Below, piece after piece: positions 50,520 through 63,659 of a DNA stretch of 64,000 bases. Numbering within the stretch: the stretch's first letter is position 1; each line of letters opens with the position of its first letter. Source of the stretch: Doris montereyensis (Eukaryota; Mollusca; Gastropoda; Nudibranchia; Dorididae); the NCBI GenBank assembly GCA_037039925.1, contig JAXRKP010000466.1, forward strand, positions 115,001 through 179,000. Direction: 5' to 3'. A program made the translations under genes and the position numbers. The notes beneath the pieces were generated by a model. It saw nothing but the letters and a program-made list of their open reading frames with translations, was not told where the DNA came from and made no database searches.

Positions 50520-51120
50520 AATCCAAGATGGCTTTCCCATGGCAACCATATGATAAAATAAAAAATAAAAAATCTTTTCCAGCTAGTTTAGACATACCAA
50601 GTAAAAAAAAGTAGATGGCATATCACTGTCAAAAAGTAACATTTTAAGAAAATCGCATTTTTAACAATTTATTCCGTTTTTAAATGTTTTTTTCGCATAT
50701 AAACCTATAAAAGAATAATATAATACTTTGAAACATCATACAATCATGAGAGGCTATCAAATACTTCATGTCGACCCTATTTCAACTGCTTCAGATCCCT
50801 TATTATACTCATGTCGGGGTGGCATTTTTCTTATAGCCGATCTTAAGTAATATTGACATTGATTCATCAAAGGTAGATTCATAAGATACCGGGTTGCGCA
50901 CTTTGTGGTAATTAAAATGACTACCAATTTAATATGCTTTAGACAAAATTCCAGCTTTTATGGTACAGCCGATGTGTTGAAGATTAGGCCGGTATCATTT
51001 CTAAAAAAATCGTATAAAATGAAAGAATCAATACTGAACCTTTGTTATGGTACGAATGTCAATGGAATGAACTGCTCCATCCAGTAGTACAATAAAAGAG
51101 TTTTGTCCCATTTGTGGTAA
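50520..51120 (+). repeat. Dispersed repeat, plus-strand copy
   Basis: Partner of the inverted copy at 166-760. It contains AATCCAAGATGGCTTTCCC and ACTTTGAAACATCATACAA. Family unknown. Confidence 0.5.
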
Positions 51121-52033
51121 AACTGCCTTCTCAGTAATCTCAGGACACACCCCCCAAACTGAACCTAAATCCAAAACATAGCCAGCCATTCATCGTTGTT
51201 GATCAACTGATATGATAGACTTACCTGCGTTGTCTCCTTCACATGTCTATACAATATAACTACACGTGCCATCCAATGTAGATTTTACGCTAGAGTGATC
51301 TTCTAATTTAGAATTTTTGTCTCGATTTGAGACAATGATCATTTTTATCCGTTTCAATAAAGCGCGAGTGCTCTAATCAAACAGAAGAATTTTCATAGAA
51401 AGAATTGTCCCAGACGATGTTCGAATTAAACGGCTGTTTCAATTAAACAATGTTCCAATTATCAGCTTCAACTAAATTACACATGCCTGGCTTAAAATTA
51501 GGATGAACACCAATAACACTATGCACCATGCAATGTAAATTTCTACTTATCTGTTTTGATGCAACATTTATTTGTCCTTTATAATTTATGGGAGATTCCA
51601 ACAATATAAAAAAACTAATTAGTAATACAGGTACCACTTTAGTTTAAAATTGCCATTTTGAAATCCTATTTATTTTCAATGCTGATGTTAATTATTACAA
51701 ATTTCCTTTTATGAATGAATAAAGTTTTTTGTATTGAATGAATTGAATTGAACCAAGGGGATATTGTCAAGGAATTCCATTGATCTATAATATTACATGT
51801 ATTTCATATAATATGTTTACCTCTCAATTAAAAAAAGAAGTTTTACAATCAGGATGAGGAAGTCAACACCTAAGTCTATGTTGTAAATGTAAATAATGAC
51901 TTTGACTGACAAAAAAAAGAAGCTAATTAATAATGGAAGGGAAATCAATAAATATATATATATCTATATATATATGGATACATATAAACAGTACCAAAAT
52001 GTTGACTTAATCTCAATCTCTTTCTTTGCATTA

Positions 52034-52802
52034 CAGTGGTTTTCGTTTAAGAGACTGGTCCTCCGGAGACAAGAAATTGCGGCCTCTTAGCCGCAGTCTC
52101 TTACTATCTTAGGTGAATGGTGAATAACATGGGGTATAGCCTAAATAATCATTGTGTAACATTTATCGACCATACCTTTATTTCTAAGCCTAGAATTAAG
52201 ACTCAAAATCAAAACAAGAGGGAGGAGGATACATAAGAAAGATTAGGAAGAATAAAACAGTGTATATATTTCTATAAAAAAATGCATTCCTCTTCTGTTT
52301 CTATTGATTAATATAGCACTAGGTAGCCCTTGCATCAAACCGTAATGCCTAATTCAGTTTAACTTCAGACCATCATCATTCCTTTATCAGTCAAAAGTTG
52401 CTTCTAGTTCGCATTGGTTATCGCCGTGTCTTTGATCTGGTCAGTCAAGACGCTCCAATCACGGACACCACTCTGCGAGTGCAAATGCTGTATACTGTAT
52501 GGCAATGCGGACTGTAGATGTCAATCCTGTCATTCCTCTGGTGCATGTCTGGCGTCCAAAGAGCCTGACACTGACACTGACTAGGAGCCTATAGCAGAGA
52601 TTCTAGTATTTTTAGGCATGGATAGAACACGGTTGATCTACAATGACATGTTCCACATAAGCAGACACGTGGCATTGCTGATCCAATTTTGAATTTTTGT
52701 TTTATTGCATTGAGTTTAGCAGATCATTTGAGTTTCTGACGAAAGAAAAACAGGTGTCTTATTCCATGGAAAAAGTGGCCTCTTAGGGGGAACCAGCCAC
52801 TG
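52034..52802. mobile_element. TA-flanked DNA element with a Cys-rich transposase-like remnant
   Basis: The ends are TA-CAGTGGTTTTCGTTTAAG and GAACCAGCCACTG-TA, short imperfect inverted repeats of the CAGTGG type. Inside, a frame at about 52,468-52,581 encodes CECKCC, then CRCQSCHSSGAC, then a stop. This resembles the Cys-rich C-terminal tail of some pogo-type transposases; the rest of the transposase is gone. Confidence 0.5.
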
Positions 52803-52904
52803 TATTATGCCTATGTGTTGCCTACTTTAATTTTGTGAAATGCTGTAATTTGAGGTCTTGGTCTCAGGTCCATTATAATTTATTCCATCTACCATAAGAC
52901 ATTC

Positions 52905-53275
52905 ATTTACAGATGTCTACAAAACATCCTTGAAATCTCCTGGCCAAAAGCAATTACAAACGAAGATCTGTGGTACAAAAAAGAAGATGCCAATAGAAAA
53001 TGAATTAAAGAAAAGATGTTGGCGGTGGATTGGACACACCCTGAGGGGGCCATCATAAACATCACTCGACAAGCTCTATCATGGAATCTACAGGGCCTCA
53101 GAAAAAGGAGAAGACCAAGAACTACACGGCGAAGAGAACCGGGAGGGAGTTGAACGATCTGGGGCTGTCTTGAAAAGAGATTGAAAAGATTGCACAGGAC
53201 AGTGATTGCTGAAGGGTTCTTGTTGCTAGCCTACGCTAAGCCCCACGAGGGGTAACGGGGCATGATAATGATGAT
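52905..53275 (+). mobile_element. LINE 3' fragment (third LINE family)
   Basis: Broken frames give LQNILKISWPKAITNEDLW, then a WIGHTLR-like stretch, ITRQALSWNLQGLRKRRRPR and a final ATAATGATGATG tail. This is the usual C-terminal end of LINE ORF2 in invertebrates. It is 5'-truncated, with several frameshifts. Confidence 0.8.
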
Positions 53276-53279
53276 GACC

Positions 53280-53430
53280 ATAAGACTAAGAGTTAAGAGG
53301 AGTCACAGGGTTAATTGAAACTATTAAAAGGAAGCAGTAAGATGAAAGACATGTGAAAGAGTCAAACGAAAAAAGTAGGACCTTCAAAGTACCAGCAGCA
53401 CTTGCCGTTAAACTTTGCGAAAAGGTTGTG
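53280..53430 (-). repeat. Repeat X, minus-strand copy
   Basis: The reverse complement has GCAAGTGCTGCTGGTACTTTG, CTTTTTTCGTTTGACTC and CATCTTACTGCTTCC in the order of the repeat X consensus. Confidence 0.45.
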
Positions 53431-53644
53431 TGGGAGAGGGGGCGTTAACAGGCTTCATAATTGTTGCCATCTTTCTCTTAAGATAGTCTTTGCTAGTCTC
53501 TGCCATTTGGACAGAAAAAGGTTGTTGGTTAATGTCCCTAAAATGGTATCAAGATGATCTTTGTTGGGCAATGACCTAGCCAGAAACCTTTCACTTTCAC
53601 CATGTCTGCAATTCATAAAAAAGTCAGCTCTGTTTCTCTCACTA

Positions 53645-56045
53645 TTTTACTCAAGTAGACAAAAGACTGAACCTAAAGAAAGGGTAAGGGAGAAAAGTAG
53701 ACAAAAGAATGGATCCAACGAAAGGGTAAGGGAGAAAAGTAGACAAAAGAATGGATCCAACGAAAGGGTAAGGGAGAAAAGTAGACAAAAGACTGAACCT
53801 AAAGAAAGGGTAAGGGAGAAAAGGGGACAAAAGACGACCTAAGTAAAGAAAGGGTAAGGGAGAAAAGTAGACAATAGACTGGACCTAAGGAAAGGGTAAG
53901 GGAGAAAAGTAGACAAAAGACTGAACCTAAGGAAAGGGTAAGGGAGAAAAGTAGACAATAGACTGAACCTAAGGAAAGGGTAAGTGAGAAAAGTAGACAA
54001 TAGACTGAACCTAAGGAAAGGATAAGGAAGAAAAGTAGACAATAGACTGAACCTAAGGAAAGGGTAAGGGAGAAAAGTAGACAAAAGACAAACCTAAGTA
54101 ACGAAAGGGTAAGGGAGAAAAGGAGACAAAAGACGACCTAAGTAAAGAAAGGGTAAGGGAGAAAAGGAGACAAAAGACAACCTAAGTAAAGAAAGGGTAA
54201 GGGAAAAAAGGGGACAAGATTGAACCTAAGGTAAGGGTATGGGAGAAAAGGGGACAAAAGACGACCTAAGTAAAGAAAGGGTATGGGAGAAAAGTAGACA
54301 AAAGACTGAACCTAAGCAAAGGGTAAGGGAGAAAAGTAGACAAAAGACAAACCTAAGGAAAGGGTAATGGAAAAAAAGTAGACAAAAGACGACCTAAGTA
54401 AAGAAAGGGTAAGGAGAAAAGTAGACAAAAGACTGAACCTAAGTAAAGAAAGGGTAAGGGAGAAAAGGGGACAAGATTGAACCTAAGGAAAGGGTAAGGG
54501 AGAAAAGTAGACAAAAGACTGAACCTAAGTAAAGAAAGGGTATGGGAGAAAAGGGGACAAGATTGAACCTAAGGAAAGGGTAAGGAGAAAAATAGACAAA
54601 TGACAAACCTAAGTAAAGAAAGGGTATGGGAGAAAAGTAGACAAAAGACTGAACCTAAGGAAAGGGTAATGGAGAAAAGTAGACAAAAGACTGAACCTAA
54701 GGAAAGGGTAATGGAAAAAGTAGACAAAAGAATGGATCCAACGAAAGGGCAAGGGAGAAAAGGGGACAAAAGACAAACCTAAGTAAGGAAAAGGAAAGGG
54801 AGAAAAGTAGACAAAAGACTGAACCCCACAAAAAGTAAGGGATAAAAGTAGACAAAAGACTGAACCCCACAAAAAGTAAGGGATAAAAGTAGACAAAAGA
54901 CTGGACGAAACAAAAAGGTTAAGGGATAAAAGTAGACAAAAGACTGAACCCCACAAAAAGTAAGTGATAAAAGTAGACAAAAGACTGGACGAAAGAAAAG
55001 GGTAAGGGATAAAAGTAGACAAAAGACTGGACCTAATGAAAGGGTAAGGGTGAAAGTAAACAAGAGACTCTTAGACTGGACCTAAGGAAAGGGTAAAGGA
55101 GAAAAGTAGACAAAACACTGAAGCTAAGGAAAAGGTAAGGGAGAAAAGTAGACAAAAGACTGGACCTAACGAAAGGGTAAGAAAAGTAGACAAAAGACGG
55201 GACCTAATGAAAGGGTAAGGGTGAAAGTAAACAAGAGACTCTTAGACTGGACCTAAGGAAAGGGTAAGGGAGAAAAGTATACAAGAGACTGGACCCAACG
55301 AAAGGGTAATGGAGAAAAGTAGACAAGAGACTGGACTCAATGAAAGGGCAATGGAGAAAAGTAGACAAAAAACTGGACTTACGTAAGGATAGGGTAAGGG
55401 AGAAAAGTAGACAGGAGACTGGACCCAACGAAAGGGTAAGGGAGACGAGTAGACAAGAGACTGGACCTAAGGAAAGGGTAAGGGAGAAATTAAAGTACAC
55501 AAAACACTTGACCTAAGGAAAGGGTAAGGGAAAAAATACTAAAATAGACAAGAGACTGGACCCAAGGAAAGGGTAGGGGAGAAAATAAGACAAAAAACTG
55601 GAACTATGGAAAGGGTAAGGGATCAAAGTAGACAAAAGACTGGTCTTATGAAGAGGGTAAGGGAGAAAAGACAGAACTTAAAGAAAGGGTAACGGAGAAA
55701 GTAGACAAAAGCTATACCCAAGAGAAGGGTAAGGGAGAAAAGACAGGACTTAAAGAAAGGGTAAGGGAGAAAGTAGACAAAAGCTATACCCAAGAGAAGG
55801 GTAAGGGAGAAAAGAAAAGTAGACAAAAGACCTTGACCTAAGGAAAAGATAAGGGGAAAAAGTAGACAAAAGACTGGACTAAGTAAGGAAAGGGTAAGGG
55901 AGGAAAAGGGAAAATAGACTGGACCTAAAGAATGGGCAAGGGAGGAAAGGGGACAAAAGACGACCTAAGGAAAGGGTAAGGGAGAAAAATGGACAAAAGA
56001 TTGGATCTATGGAGAAAAGGGGACAAAAGAGTAAAAGACTAGACC
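53645..56045. repeat. 42-bp purine-rich minisatellite, about 2.4 kb
   Basis: The unit is approximately AAAGACTGAACCTAAGGAAA + GGGTAAGGGAGAAAAGTAGA + CA, repeated more than 50 times. Variants include a longer one (GACCTAAGTAAAGAAAGGG) and one with CCCCACAAAAAG. The plus strand is almost entirely purine with recurrent GGGTAAGGG. Because 42 is a multiple of three, frames of 60-137 codons stay open on both strands; they have no other sign of being genes. Confidence 0.97.
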
Positions 56046-56089
56046 TGGGGGAGGCAGGAGAGGGAGGTAAAAGCGAACATACTTTGTTT

Positions 56090-56310
56090 GCACTTAGAAT
56101 TCTAGCAATGCTAGGTCTGACATTGCCTGGTTTTTTCTTCTTCTAAAGATGCTGGATATATATTCCCCCACTCTACCCAGGTGCACATGGGTACTGGCAT
56201 CAGTTGGGGAGTAAAACCTGTGACGGATTAGCTGTTTGTCCAGGAGGGTAGTATTACCAGCTCAGCTTCACAGTATACTCTATGAGCTGTAATGCCTCGA
56301 AGGGTGTTTT
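56090..56310 (+). mobile_element. SINE family C, diverged
   Basis: It matches the body of the family: CTACCCAGGTGCACATGGGTA, GGAGTAAAACCTGTGACGGA, TGTCCAGGAGGG and CTATGAGCTGTAATG. Confidence 0.6.
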
Positions 56311-57097
56311 GATAAAACTTATTTATACCTGCAATAAACAAACAATGAAACGAAGGAAAATTAAAAGCAAAAATGAAAGGGTATATTAGAATTTAACAAA
56401 ATGTAATGTAACTGTAATGTGTTGGAATTTATTGAATTGTATTTCTTTCATCTTGTTATCATAACTTTATCCTAACAATTTGGTCACATCAGAGAAACAT
56501 ATATGTAGGTGACAATGTGTGTTGTTATCAATCCAGACATGACAATGTAAAAAGTAGGAAATAGTGATAGGGAAGAATCAAATATATTACTAGGTATTCA
56601 AAATCAGCCCATATCCTGAGTGACAAACTGGCCTAAAATTGGGCTAAGTTGAAAAATTTAGACTTTTCAAGTGGATATTTCATGTTGCTCCGTAATCAGA
56701 ACTGAACATTTTTTTGTATCAATGTAATAAGCAATAATTACTTTTTACAATAAACCAACTTTCATCTTAATTAAATTCCAAATTATGTCTGTTTTAGACA
56801 ATATATTAATGATAACAAATTACTGAAAAACTTAGATGACAATGTTGGACAATAAAGTGGTGACAATTTGACAAACAAACATCTATATCTAAATTTTCCA
56901 AATCTGCCCACTACACTACAAACTTTTGTATTTTTCTTCGAAAATTGAGATAACCCTAGAAATACTAGAATCTATGATAACTAAAGGTTTTTCAAATATT
57001 ACAACCATTCACAAAACTGTCAATGGTATTTTGTCAGGTGACAATGCCTTATATCAAACTGGTGACAACATAGAAATACATACATAATATATATATA

Positions 57098-58543
57098 CAG
57101 TAGAAATACTTTAAACCGAAATTTTGGGGACCCTCTAAACCATTTTGGTTTAAAGGTATTTTGGTTTAAAGCAAGTTCCTTTTTTGTGATGTTTTTAAAG
57201 GGGGTAACTATGTTTGGATTGGGTTGTTTCCCTTTTGTTAATGTTGATGAATAAAGAGGTCCTCTTGGTCACTTGGTGACCATAATAATGTAATCGTTTT
57301 GTTGGATTGTTGTTGTTTTGTTGTTGTTTTTTTTGGGGGGGGGGGGGGGGGGGGGGGGGTTTGTTTGTTTGTTTGTTTTTTGGGGGTTTTTTGTTTTATT
57401 TTTCCCATTCATACTCTCATTCACACTTAATACAAAATACAGATTTGGATCATCAGGTATTCATCTTTCATTCAGTCTCTTCATCTTTATTTAATTAAAA
57501 CAAGAAGAAAAAAAGGAAAATAGGAAAGGTGAGGGAAAGGGGTGGGATAGGGATACAACTTATAAGGCTTTCTTGAAAAAGTTTGTTATAGATGTTTGGC
57601 GTGATTTTGAGACGGGAGTCTATCCACGTAGACGGGCGAAACTTCGTTTCTTCACGAGCCTTTTGTTGCCTCTCCTTGTCCTTCAAAATGGTTGATAGTG
57701 TTGAGTTCTGGATGCCGTGCTTTTACATATCTCTGTTTTGTTTAATTTCTTTTCGTCCGCTTCCGAAAGAATATTGAGTTTAAACTCCAATGTGTATGCA
57801 CAGTGCTTTCTTTTAGACATCTTTGACTGGCTGAATTAAAACTAAAAAAACCAGAAGTTCTCATGATAGTGGTAGTGATAAATGAATTAAATGAATGATG
57901 CACAGCGACTGGGAGACGAAATGAATGGAAATGAAACGCATCAATGCTAAACTCTACACACACCTATCTCCGTGTTGAAAAAGGCCTAAAACAAAGCAGA
58001 CACACACACACACACACACACATGCGCGTGAACACACATACCAACGAGTACACACTTAAACGGCGTACCAATGAGAAGCTATCTACACTACACTTAGGCC
58101 TTACAACGTGCTTACAACACTATACACTTACCACGGGCAAGCAAGAACATCTCGCCTGCGTGGTTCTACACCCCCACCTCCCCCTTCCTGTGCCAGTCCC
58201 CCGCTGTCTTCCCTTTTCGCCGTCCAAGCGATGTGCGGTGATTGAAGGGTTTGACTACCACCCCCTCCCCCTCATCTCCTCAGTTACGCTCTTTATTTCA
58301 TATCGATAGGCATTACGTGTGACCAAGTGTGACCCCTTTGCGGAATTATTGAAATTGAAGAGGATGAAACGAAAGAAAAAGGGGGAAATTGTTTCGGTTT
58401 AAAGACATTTGCGCTTAGAAGCATTTCGGTTTATCATACGAACTGATACAAAGACAAAGAAGAAACTTGTACAATTTATCAATTTCTTTGCGGTTCATCG
58501 ACTTTTTCGGTTTAGCTTCTTTCGGTTTAAAGTATTTCTACTG
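57098..58543. mobile_element. TA-flanked DNA transposon, 1,446 bp, non-autonomous
   Basis: Inverted termini TA-CAGTAGAAATACTTTAAACC and GGTTTAAAGTATTTCTACTG-TA match exactly. Further TTTCGGTTTAAAG-type sub-repeats lie inside each end. The body holds a poly-G run (57,335-57,359) and a (CA)n tract (57,995-58,022), but no transposase. Confidence 0.88.
57335..57359. repeat. Poly-G run, 25 bases
   Basis: An unbroken G homopolymer inside a GT-rich patch; its length is likely inaccurate in any assembly. A similar C run is at 27,650-27,669. Confidence 0.9.
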
Positions 58544-58689
58544 TATATATATATATTATGTGGATATAAATTTACAAAACAACTGGGGGCAATGTAGAAA
58601 CACGTGTGTGTGTATAGATAGGTGTCAATTGTCAACGTTTCATTCCCAAATTAGTGACAATGGAAAAGCAATTATAATTATTTATACAA

Positions 58690-58975
58690 AGTGGTTAGGC
58701 TGCTGGACTTGAGATCAAGAGGTCCTGGGTTTGAATTTGAGCAATGATAAGTCCGATTTACGTTCCTTGGGAAAGACATTTAACACACATTTTCCCCACT
58801 CAAACCTGCTGCAAATGTGTACCAGCTCTAGCTTGGGAGTAAATTCCTGTGACGGACTAGCATCCTGTCTAGGAGTAGGAGGTGATTGTTATCACTTGCT
58901 CCTCTTCATGTTATAGAAACTGGATAAGCTCCAGCTCTATGGGCCATAATGGCCTTAAAGTTGAAGGAACTCTGT
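58690..58975 (+). mobile_element. tRNA-headed SINE, family C
   Basis: The head is GTGGTTAGGCTGCTGGACTT (A-box-like TTAGGCTGCTGG), then GGGTTTGAATTTGAGC. The body is CTTGGGAGTAAATTCCTGTG, ending CTATGGGCCATAATGGCC. It is the clearest full-length copy in plus orientation. Confidence 0.85.
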
Positions 58976-58980
58976 ATATG

Positions 58981-59283
58981 TATCGACAGTGAAAGTCGTT
59001 AACCGCGTACGTCCAATTTTGGATGTTTTGAGAAAATCAAAGAAATTGATGCTGCACTTTTGAATCTATTTTCACAGATATACATGGTGTGCAAGTGTAA
59101 AAAAATAGACCCAGTAGGGATACACGGATTGCTCATATAGTTATTATACACGCTTCTATTGGTTCCTGTGCCACGGAATTCTAACTTAGACGAAGCATAG
59201 GGGCTTCCTAATGTTAAAAAGCAACAACAAAAAAAGTGCTACTAATTTTAGATTTATATGGTTTGCGACTTTCACTGTCGATA
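58981..59283. mobile_element. Possible MITE with 18-bp inverted repeats
   Basis: TATCGACAGTGAAAGTCG at 58,981-58,998 is matched exactly in reverse complement at 59,266-59,283. It is 303 bp with no coding sequence. It lies directly beside the family-C SINE. Confidence 0.6.
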
Positions 59284-61255
59284 TCATGTAGATGATAAAC
59301 CAGTAACTACACAGAAATACATACATTTCAATAATCTTTATTGATCCTTTAAAGAAGGAAATTATACTTGTGTTTTTCCCCAATTTTTGTTGAAAAATAA
59401 AAGAATACATTAGTGCATTTAAATTAAAAACAAATTTAACTTAGTTAATCATTAAATGTTTAGATTTTAGGAGAAGTATACACAAATTCAAAGGTTGGTA
59501 AATGAATAGTTCGGTGAAACAATATACATTAAAAAATAATTTTAAATTGAAAAAAGATTGAATAATTATATACAAATCAGTTTAGCTTCATACACATTCA
59601 TTAACTTATCATGAATCATTCATTCACCATCCATCAATTTACATTTCTTAAACATTGTGAGGAAAACACCATTGTGCTTTCAAAGTAAGGTATGGTCAAA
59701 CTTTCAGATGGCGCTTGGAAGGAAAGATAAAAAATATCTCTCAATGCAGGATTTTAAATGTATAGGTTGACCGCTTCTACTACTTGTTATGGGTATGGAG
59801 AAAAGAGGGTGGGTGTTGTCTTTAAGTGTACTTCTGAGTTTGATCTTGCATTGAATCTAATACAGATCTTCAAGTTCTCCTGCTCTACATCAGTTATGAG
59901 TTTCCCTATGTATTTCAATATCCTATTAAATTTCTTCTTTTCTCTATCTCTTGTTTTTCCTCCCATGCAGTTATACTAAAAATAATAATACTAATACTCT
60001 TTATGCAAGCTTGATGGAAACGTCTTATTAGAGTGTTATCAATTTGAAATTTATAAAGCTTCCTCATAAAATACATTCTTTTGTTCACGTTCTTTAAAAC
60101 TTTATTTGATTGTTTTTGCCATTTTAGCTTCTCGTCAAAAATTATGCCAAGATATTTATATTTATTAACTTATTCATTAATTTATATCCATTTACAATGG
60201 ATGTTAATGTTAATGTCTCATATAAGATTGATTCAAAAATAGAAAATTTAAGATGACAATTCATAAAGAAAATCGTGACATTGTATCAACAAATAGAAAT
60301 AGCCAACAATCTCAAAATACAATTGGTAACAAAGCAGAAATGAAATAGATGACAATCCTTGACTCAACTTGTTTATGGTGTTCATAAAGGCATAACACTT
60401 AGTCTATAAGTCACAGCAACTACCTGTTGAGATCACAAAGCTTATTACCTTGCAGCAGTTATAGATGCTTTCTGGATAACTACTACATGTATGTGATTCA
60501 CAACATTAAAAAAAAGAAGAAGTTTTTATTATAGTTCCTTTATGACTGGTATGCTCAAGCTTTTGCAAAATTACAGAAACTTAATGCAACACTCAGTCCA
60601 CTTAATTTTTCTGTTACAATACATGTACTGTACTTGCTTCCTTAAGAAAAAAAGTCAACATGAATTTTCGCTGTGGCACTATTATGAGAGTGCAAACTGA
60701 TTTCTTAATATGGTTGTATCACAAACGTAAGTGATGTAACTAAGTTAAAAACCAATGAGAAAAAGGAGACAAATGACATTTCATGAGATACCGCGGTCAC
60801 ATGCCATGATCAACGCCCGATCGCAACGAAAGGCGCTGTCGCAACGAAAGACCAGCGATCCCAACCACATGGTCTGTGATCTAGTCTCATATGTACCTAT
60901 AAAATGCAAAGAAACGTCAAAACTTCACAGCAAGTTGTGTTAGAATGAGTAATCGCAATATTGAAGACTCTGGCAAAAATTGCAGAAAGAGCTCTCAATG
61001 AGAATGCACACTAATAAGGGTAATAGAAACAGTAATAATATACTATTTTGAAGCATTTTCTTTTGCATATTTTTCTATTTTGAATGGAGATTCATCAAGT
61101 TTTCAATTAAGACATTCAGGAAAATAAAACAAATGCTTTCAAAACAATCTTTTTGTCTTTTTCAGATAGATTTTCCCTCTCATAGAGTCTTCTATTTAGC
61201 TGGAAAATATAATTTAAAATCACCTGAAGAAATTCTTAGAAACAGTCAATTTCAG
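59284..61255. other. Intergenic, no gene recognised
   Basis: AT-rich with no recognisable domain, transposon end or splice structure. Open frames are short and of random composition. Confidence 0.4.
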
Positions 61256-61256
61256 A

Positions 61257-61269
61257 TTTATTTTTTATT
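61257..61269 (-). promoter_or_regulatory. Likely ALG10 polyadenylation signals
   Basis: Two overlapping-range AATAAA words on the minus strand (61,257-61,262 and 61,264-61,269) lie about 30-40 bases after the ALG10 stop codon, the first such signals downstream. Confidence 0.5.
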
Positions 61270-61297
61270 ATTATCATGAAACCCATCCTTTCAACAG

Positions 61298-63428
61298 TCA
61301 CCACATAAATCTCTGAGGACTTGAATCATTTGGCCAATAAAAAGGTTTCTCTGAGAACATATAAATTGTAAAAATGTTAATAGTTAAAGCCACAATCAGC
61401 TCAATAATCAGGGCTAAAACTTTAGGCTCTTTCATGTTCAAGCGGATGATGTAGAAGGGAATAATGAAATATCGAAATTCAAGCAAAGCTTGAGGTACCA
61501 AACAAAATGCAACACACAGACACACAGATACTCTCCATATAAAGCCTTTGTCAATAGTAGCTTGGAAGAACTGGTAAAGTCCATACAAATATACTGGTAT
61601 CAGGCAAAACTTTATCAGCTTGTGCCGTCTAAATACTTTTGACCACACATAGAACGTGTAGTGCCTGTTGTCACTCAATAGATATTTATGTTCATATGTG
61701 AAAAACTGTATAAAAATGCATGATATCAAAATAAATATCAGCACCCTTATTGGATGATGTAAAACCGATTTAAAAAATTGTTTCACCTGTCTAGGGTGAG
61801 CAATGTGGGAGAACGAGAATGCGCCAGACACAAGCAAAAAGTAAAAGACTTGGGGGAAATTTGTTGATACCACATGATGTGTCCTATCTCCAACGACGAT
61901 TCCTTTGTTTATAACAACAAAAATGACAAAACAAAGCATTAGGAATATATACCAAATCGTTCCATGCAATAAAGTCATCAAAAGTGATGTAAAATTTCTT
62001 AAGTTGAAAAATACATGTTTACATATAACTTTGAACATTTCCCAATCAGATAATCTCCTCAAATTTGGCACCTTTTTGTCTAGTCGAAGTCTGTGCTCGA
62101 GAATCTCTTTAGCAGTTAAAGCAAAGCAGAAAAATATCCAAATGATATTCGTTTGTCGAAATAAAATTGCTCCTAATCCACTGACAGCTGAAAGGAAATG
62201 TTGACCTTTCAAACAGAGCAGATACATCATCAGAGTGAAAAATGTTGACCCAGGATCAGTGTAGTAAAGCCACGTGAAGAAATAGCTCACAGGCATGAGG
62301 GTCAAGGTCATGGCATGTATAGTAGCCAGCAGTGACGTCTTGTGCTTCTGAAACAGAACCCGATAAAATATGATTAGGATCAGAATATAAAGGGGAAGTC
62401 TGAAAACCAAAAAAGTCTCACATAAACGCATCCTCATACAAAGAATCTACTTTGACATCATACAGAATTAACATCATAAATCTAAATGCATGCTATCCAA
62501 AATATACAACCTAATAGTAAAAGAAGCAGAAACCACATCCAAAACAAAAGAATACATTTTGAATGAATAAACAGGCAAACGGAACAGCTTATTTCAGTTC
62601 TTTTTTATCATGTATTGTGTGTTCATTTAACAATCAGATATCATCATTAAAATGTTATTTGAAAAATGACGATTACTATAACAATAAGAAAACTTAAAAA
62701 TTTTAAAGTGTCTCAAACACAAAACAGAAAAGATGTACATAATTTATCAACAATTTCAAGTCAAGTTTAAAACTTTGGCGTTGGTGTTATATTCTGTGCT
62801 TTTACTTTTATATATCTCCAAAACATTATTGAACAGTAGATCGGACGAGAAATTAACTTGCTTGTCGTCAATACTCGGTTGTGATCAACTCTTACCATCT
62901 GTCCAGTGTTTTTCTTTATTATTTCATCATATATCAACCTCGGATTACATCATCTACTTTGAGACTAGAACCCGCTTGAAATCAACTCAGAAAACTAACT
63001 CACATGGCAGTGAAGAAGCTCCATTGTAAAGAAAAAAAGAAGAAAAGTTTTAAAGTTGAATTTCACATACAGCGTGCTGGCAATGGAGTACTCAGTACTG
63101 GGAAGAGATATATAATAGGGTTTTTCTTTACGTAAAGAATATAATAACTAGTACACTTCATTAAATTAACTGAAATTTATCCAAGTTATATATATATATA
63201 TATATCTCTTTTCACTCAATCAGATCCTCACCTCTTTTACCCCATTAAGTTGTCTGTGCAACAAGTACAAAAGAACAAGATTTCCACAGCAGTACAGTAA
63301 ATTGCCAGCTCGCAGGCTCCAGGTAGAACACACTTCTGCCAGAGCAAGATTTGCAGACTGGCAATTGGAGAGAGTATCACAAGCGACGACAGGTACAAAC
63401 CTGGCAATGTTGTAATCATTGGATCCCA
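61298..63428 (-). CDS. ALG10: ALG10 alpha-1,2-glucosyltransferase, 3' two exons (5' end outside the window)
   Basis: ALG10 is the ER-membrane enzyme that adds the last (third) glucose to the dolichol-linked N-glycan precursor, using dolichyl-phosphate glucose. Exons on the minus strand: 63,428-63,232 and 62,347-61,298 (stop TGA at 61,298-61,300), with GT-AG borders, phase 0. The first visible exon begins WDPMITTLPGLYL, the family's luminal signature. The long last exon shows FFTWLYYTDPGS, FRQTNIIW, GGI-like NKGIVVGDR, DNRHYTFYVW, LLEFRYFI and the conserved terminal QRFMW, with about ten hydrophobic segments. About 415 residues are visible; the family is usually about 470, so the N-terminal exon of about 50 residues lies beyond the right edge or was missed. 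The 5' exon has one missing base near 63,340 (197 nt instead of 198). Confidence 0.93.
62348..63231 (-). other. ALG10 intron
   Basis: Bounded by a GTGAGG donor and a TGTTTCAG acceptor on the minus strand. It contains a short (AT)n tract near 63,189-63,206. Nothing else recognised. Confidence 0.8.
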
Positions 63429-63659
63429 CTGTGGAGAATATGAACCAGTTTTTTTGGCAATATTAATATTTGAATTGAGTGGCAAATTGTGTACAGCAAC
63501 AACTATCAAAACCTGGTTGTGTTTGGGAATTTATTTAAAATAAGAAAGCTTAACACTGGGAAGTGGGAGTGTTGAAGAGAGATCACTTGAGATGACGAGT
63601 TACGGCTGTTACAGCCCATCAAGCTACAGCTTATGCCGGTGTCTTCAGCATGAAATGTA

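Noticed and set aside
53561..55826. Several 60-137-codon frames on both strands with a 14-residue repeat
   Set aside because: The 42-bp tandem unit is a multiple of three and stop-poor; no start context, no domain, and equally good frames on both strands.
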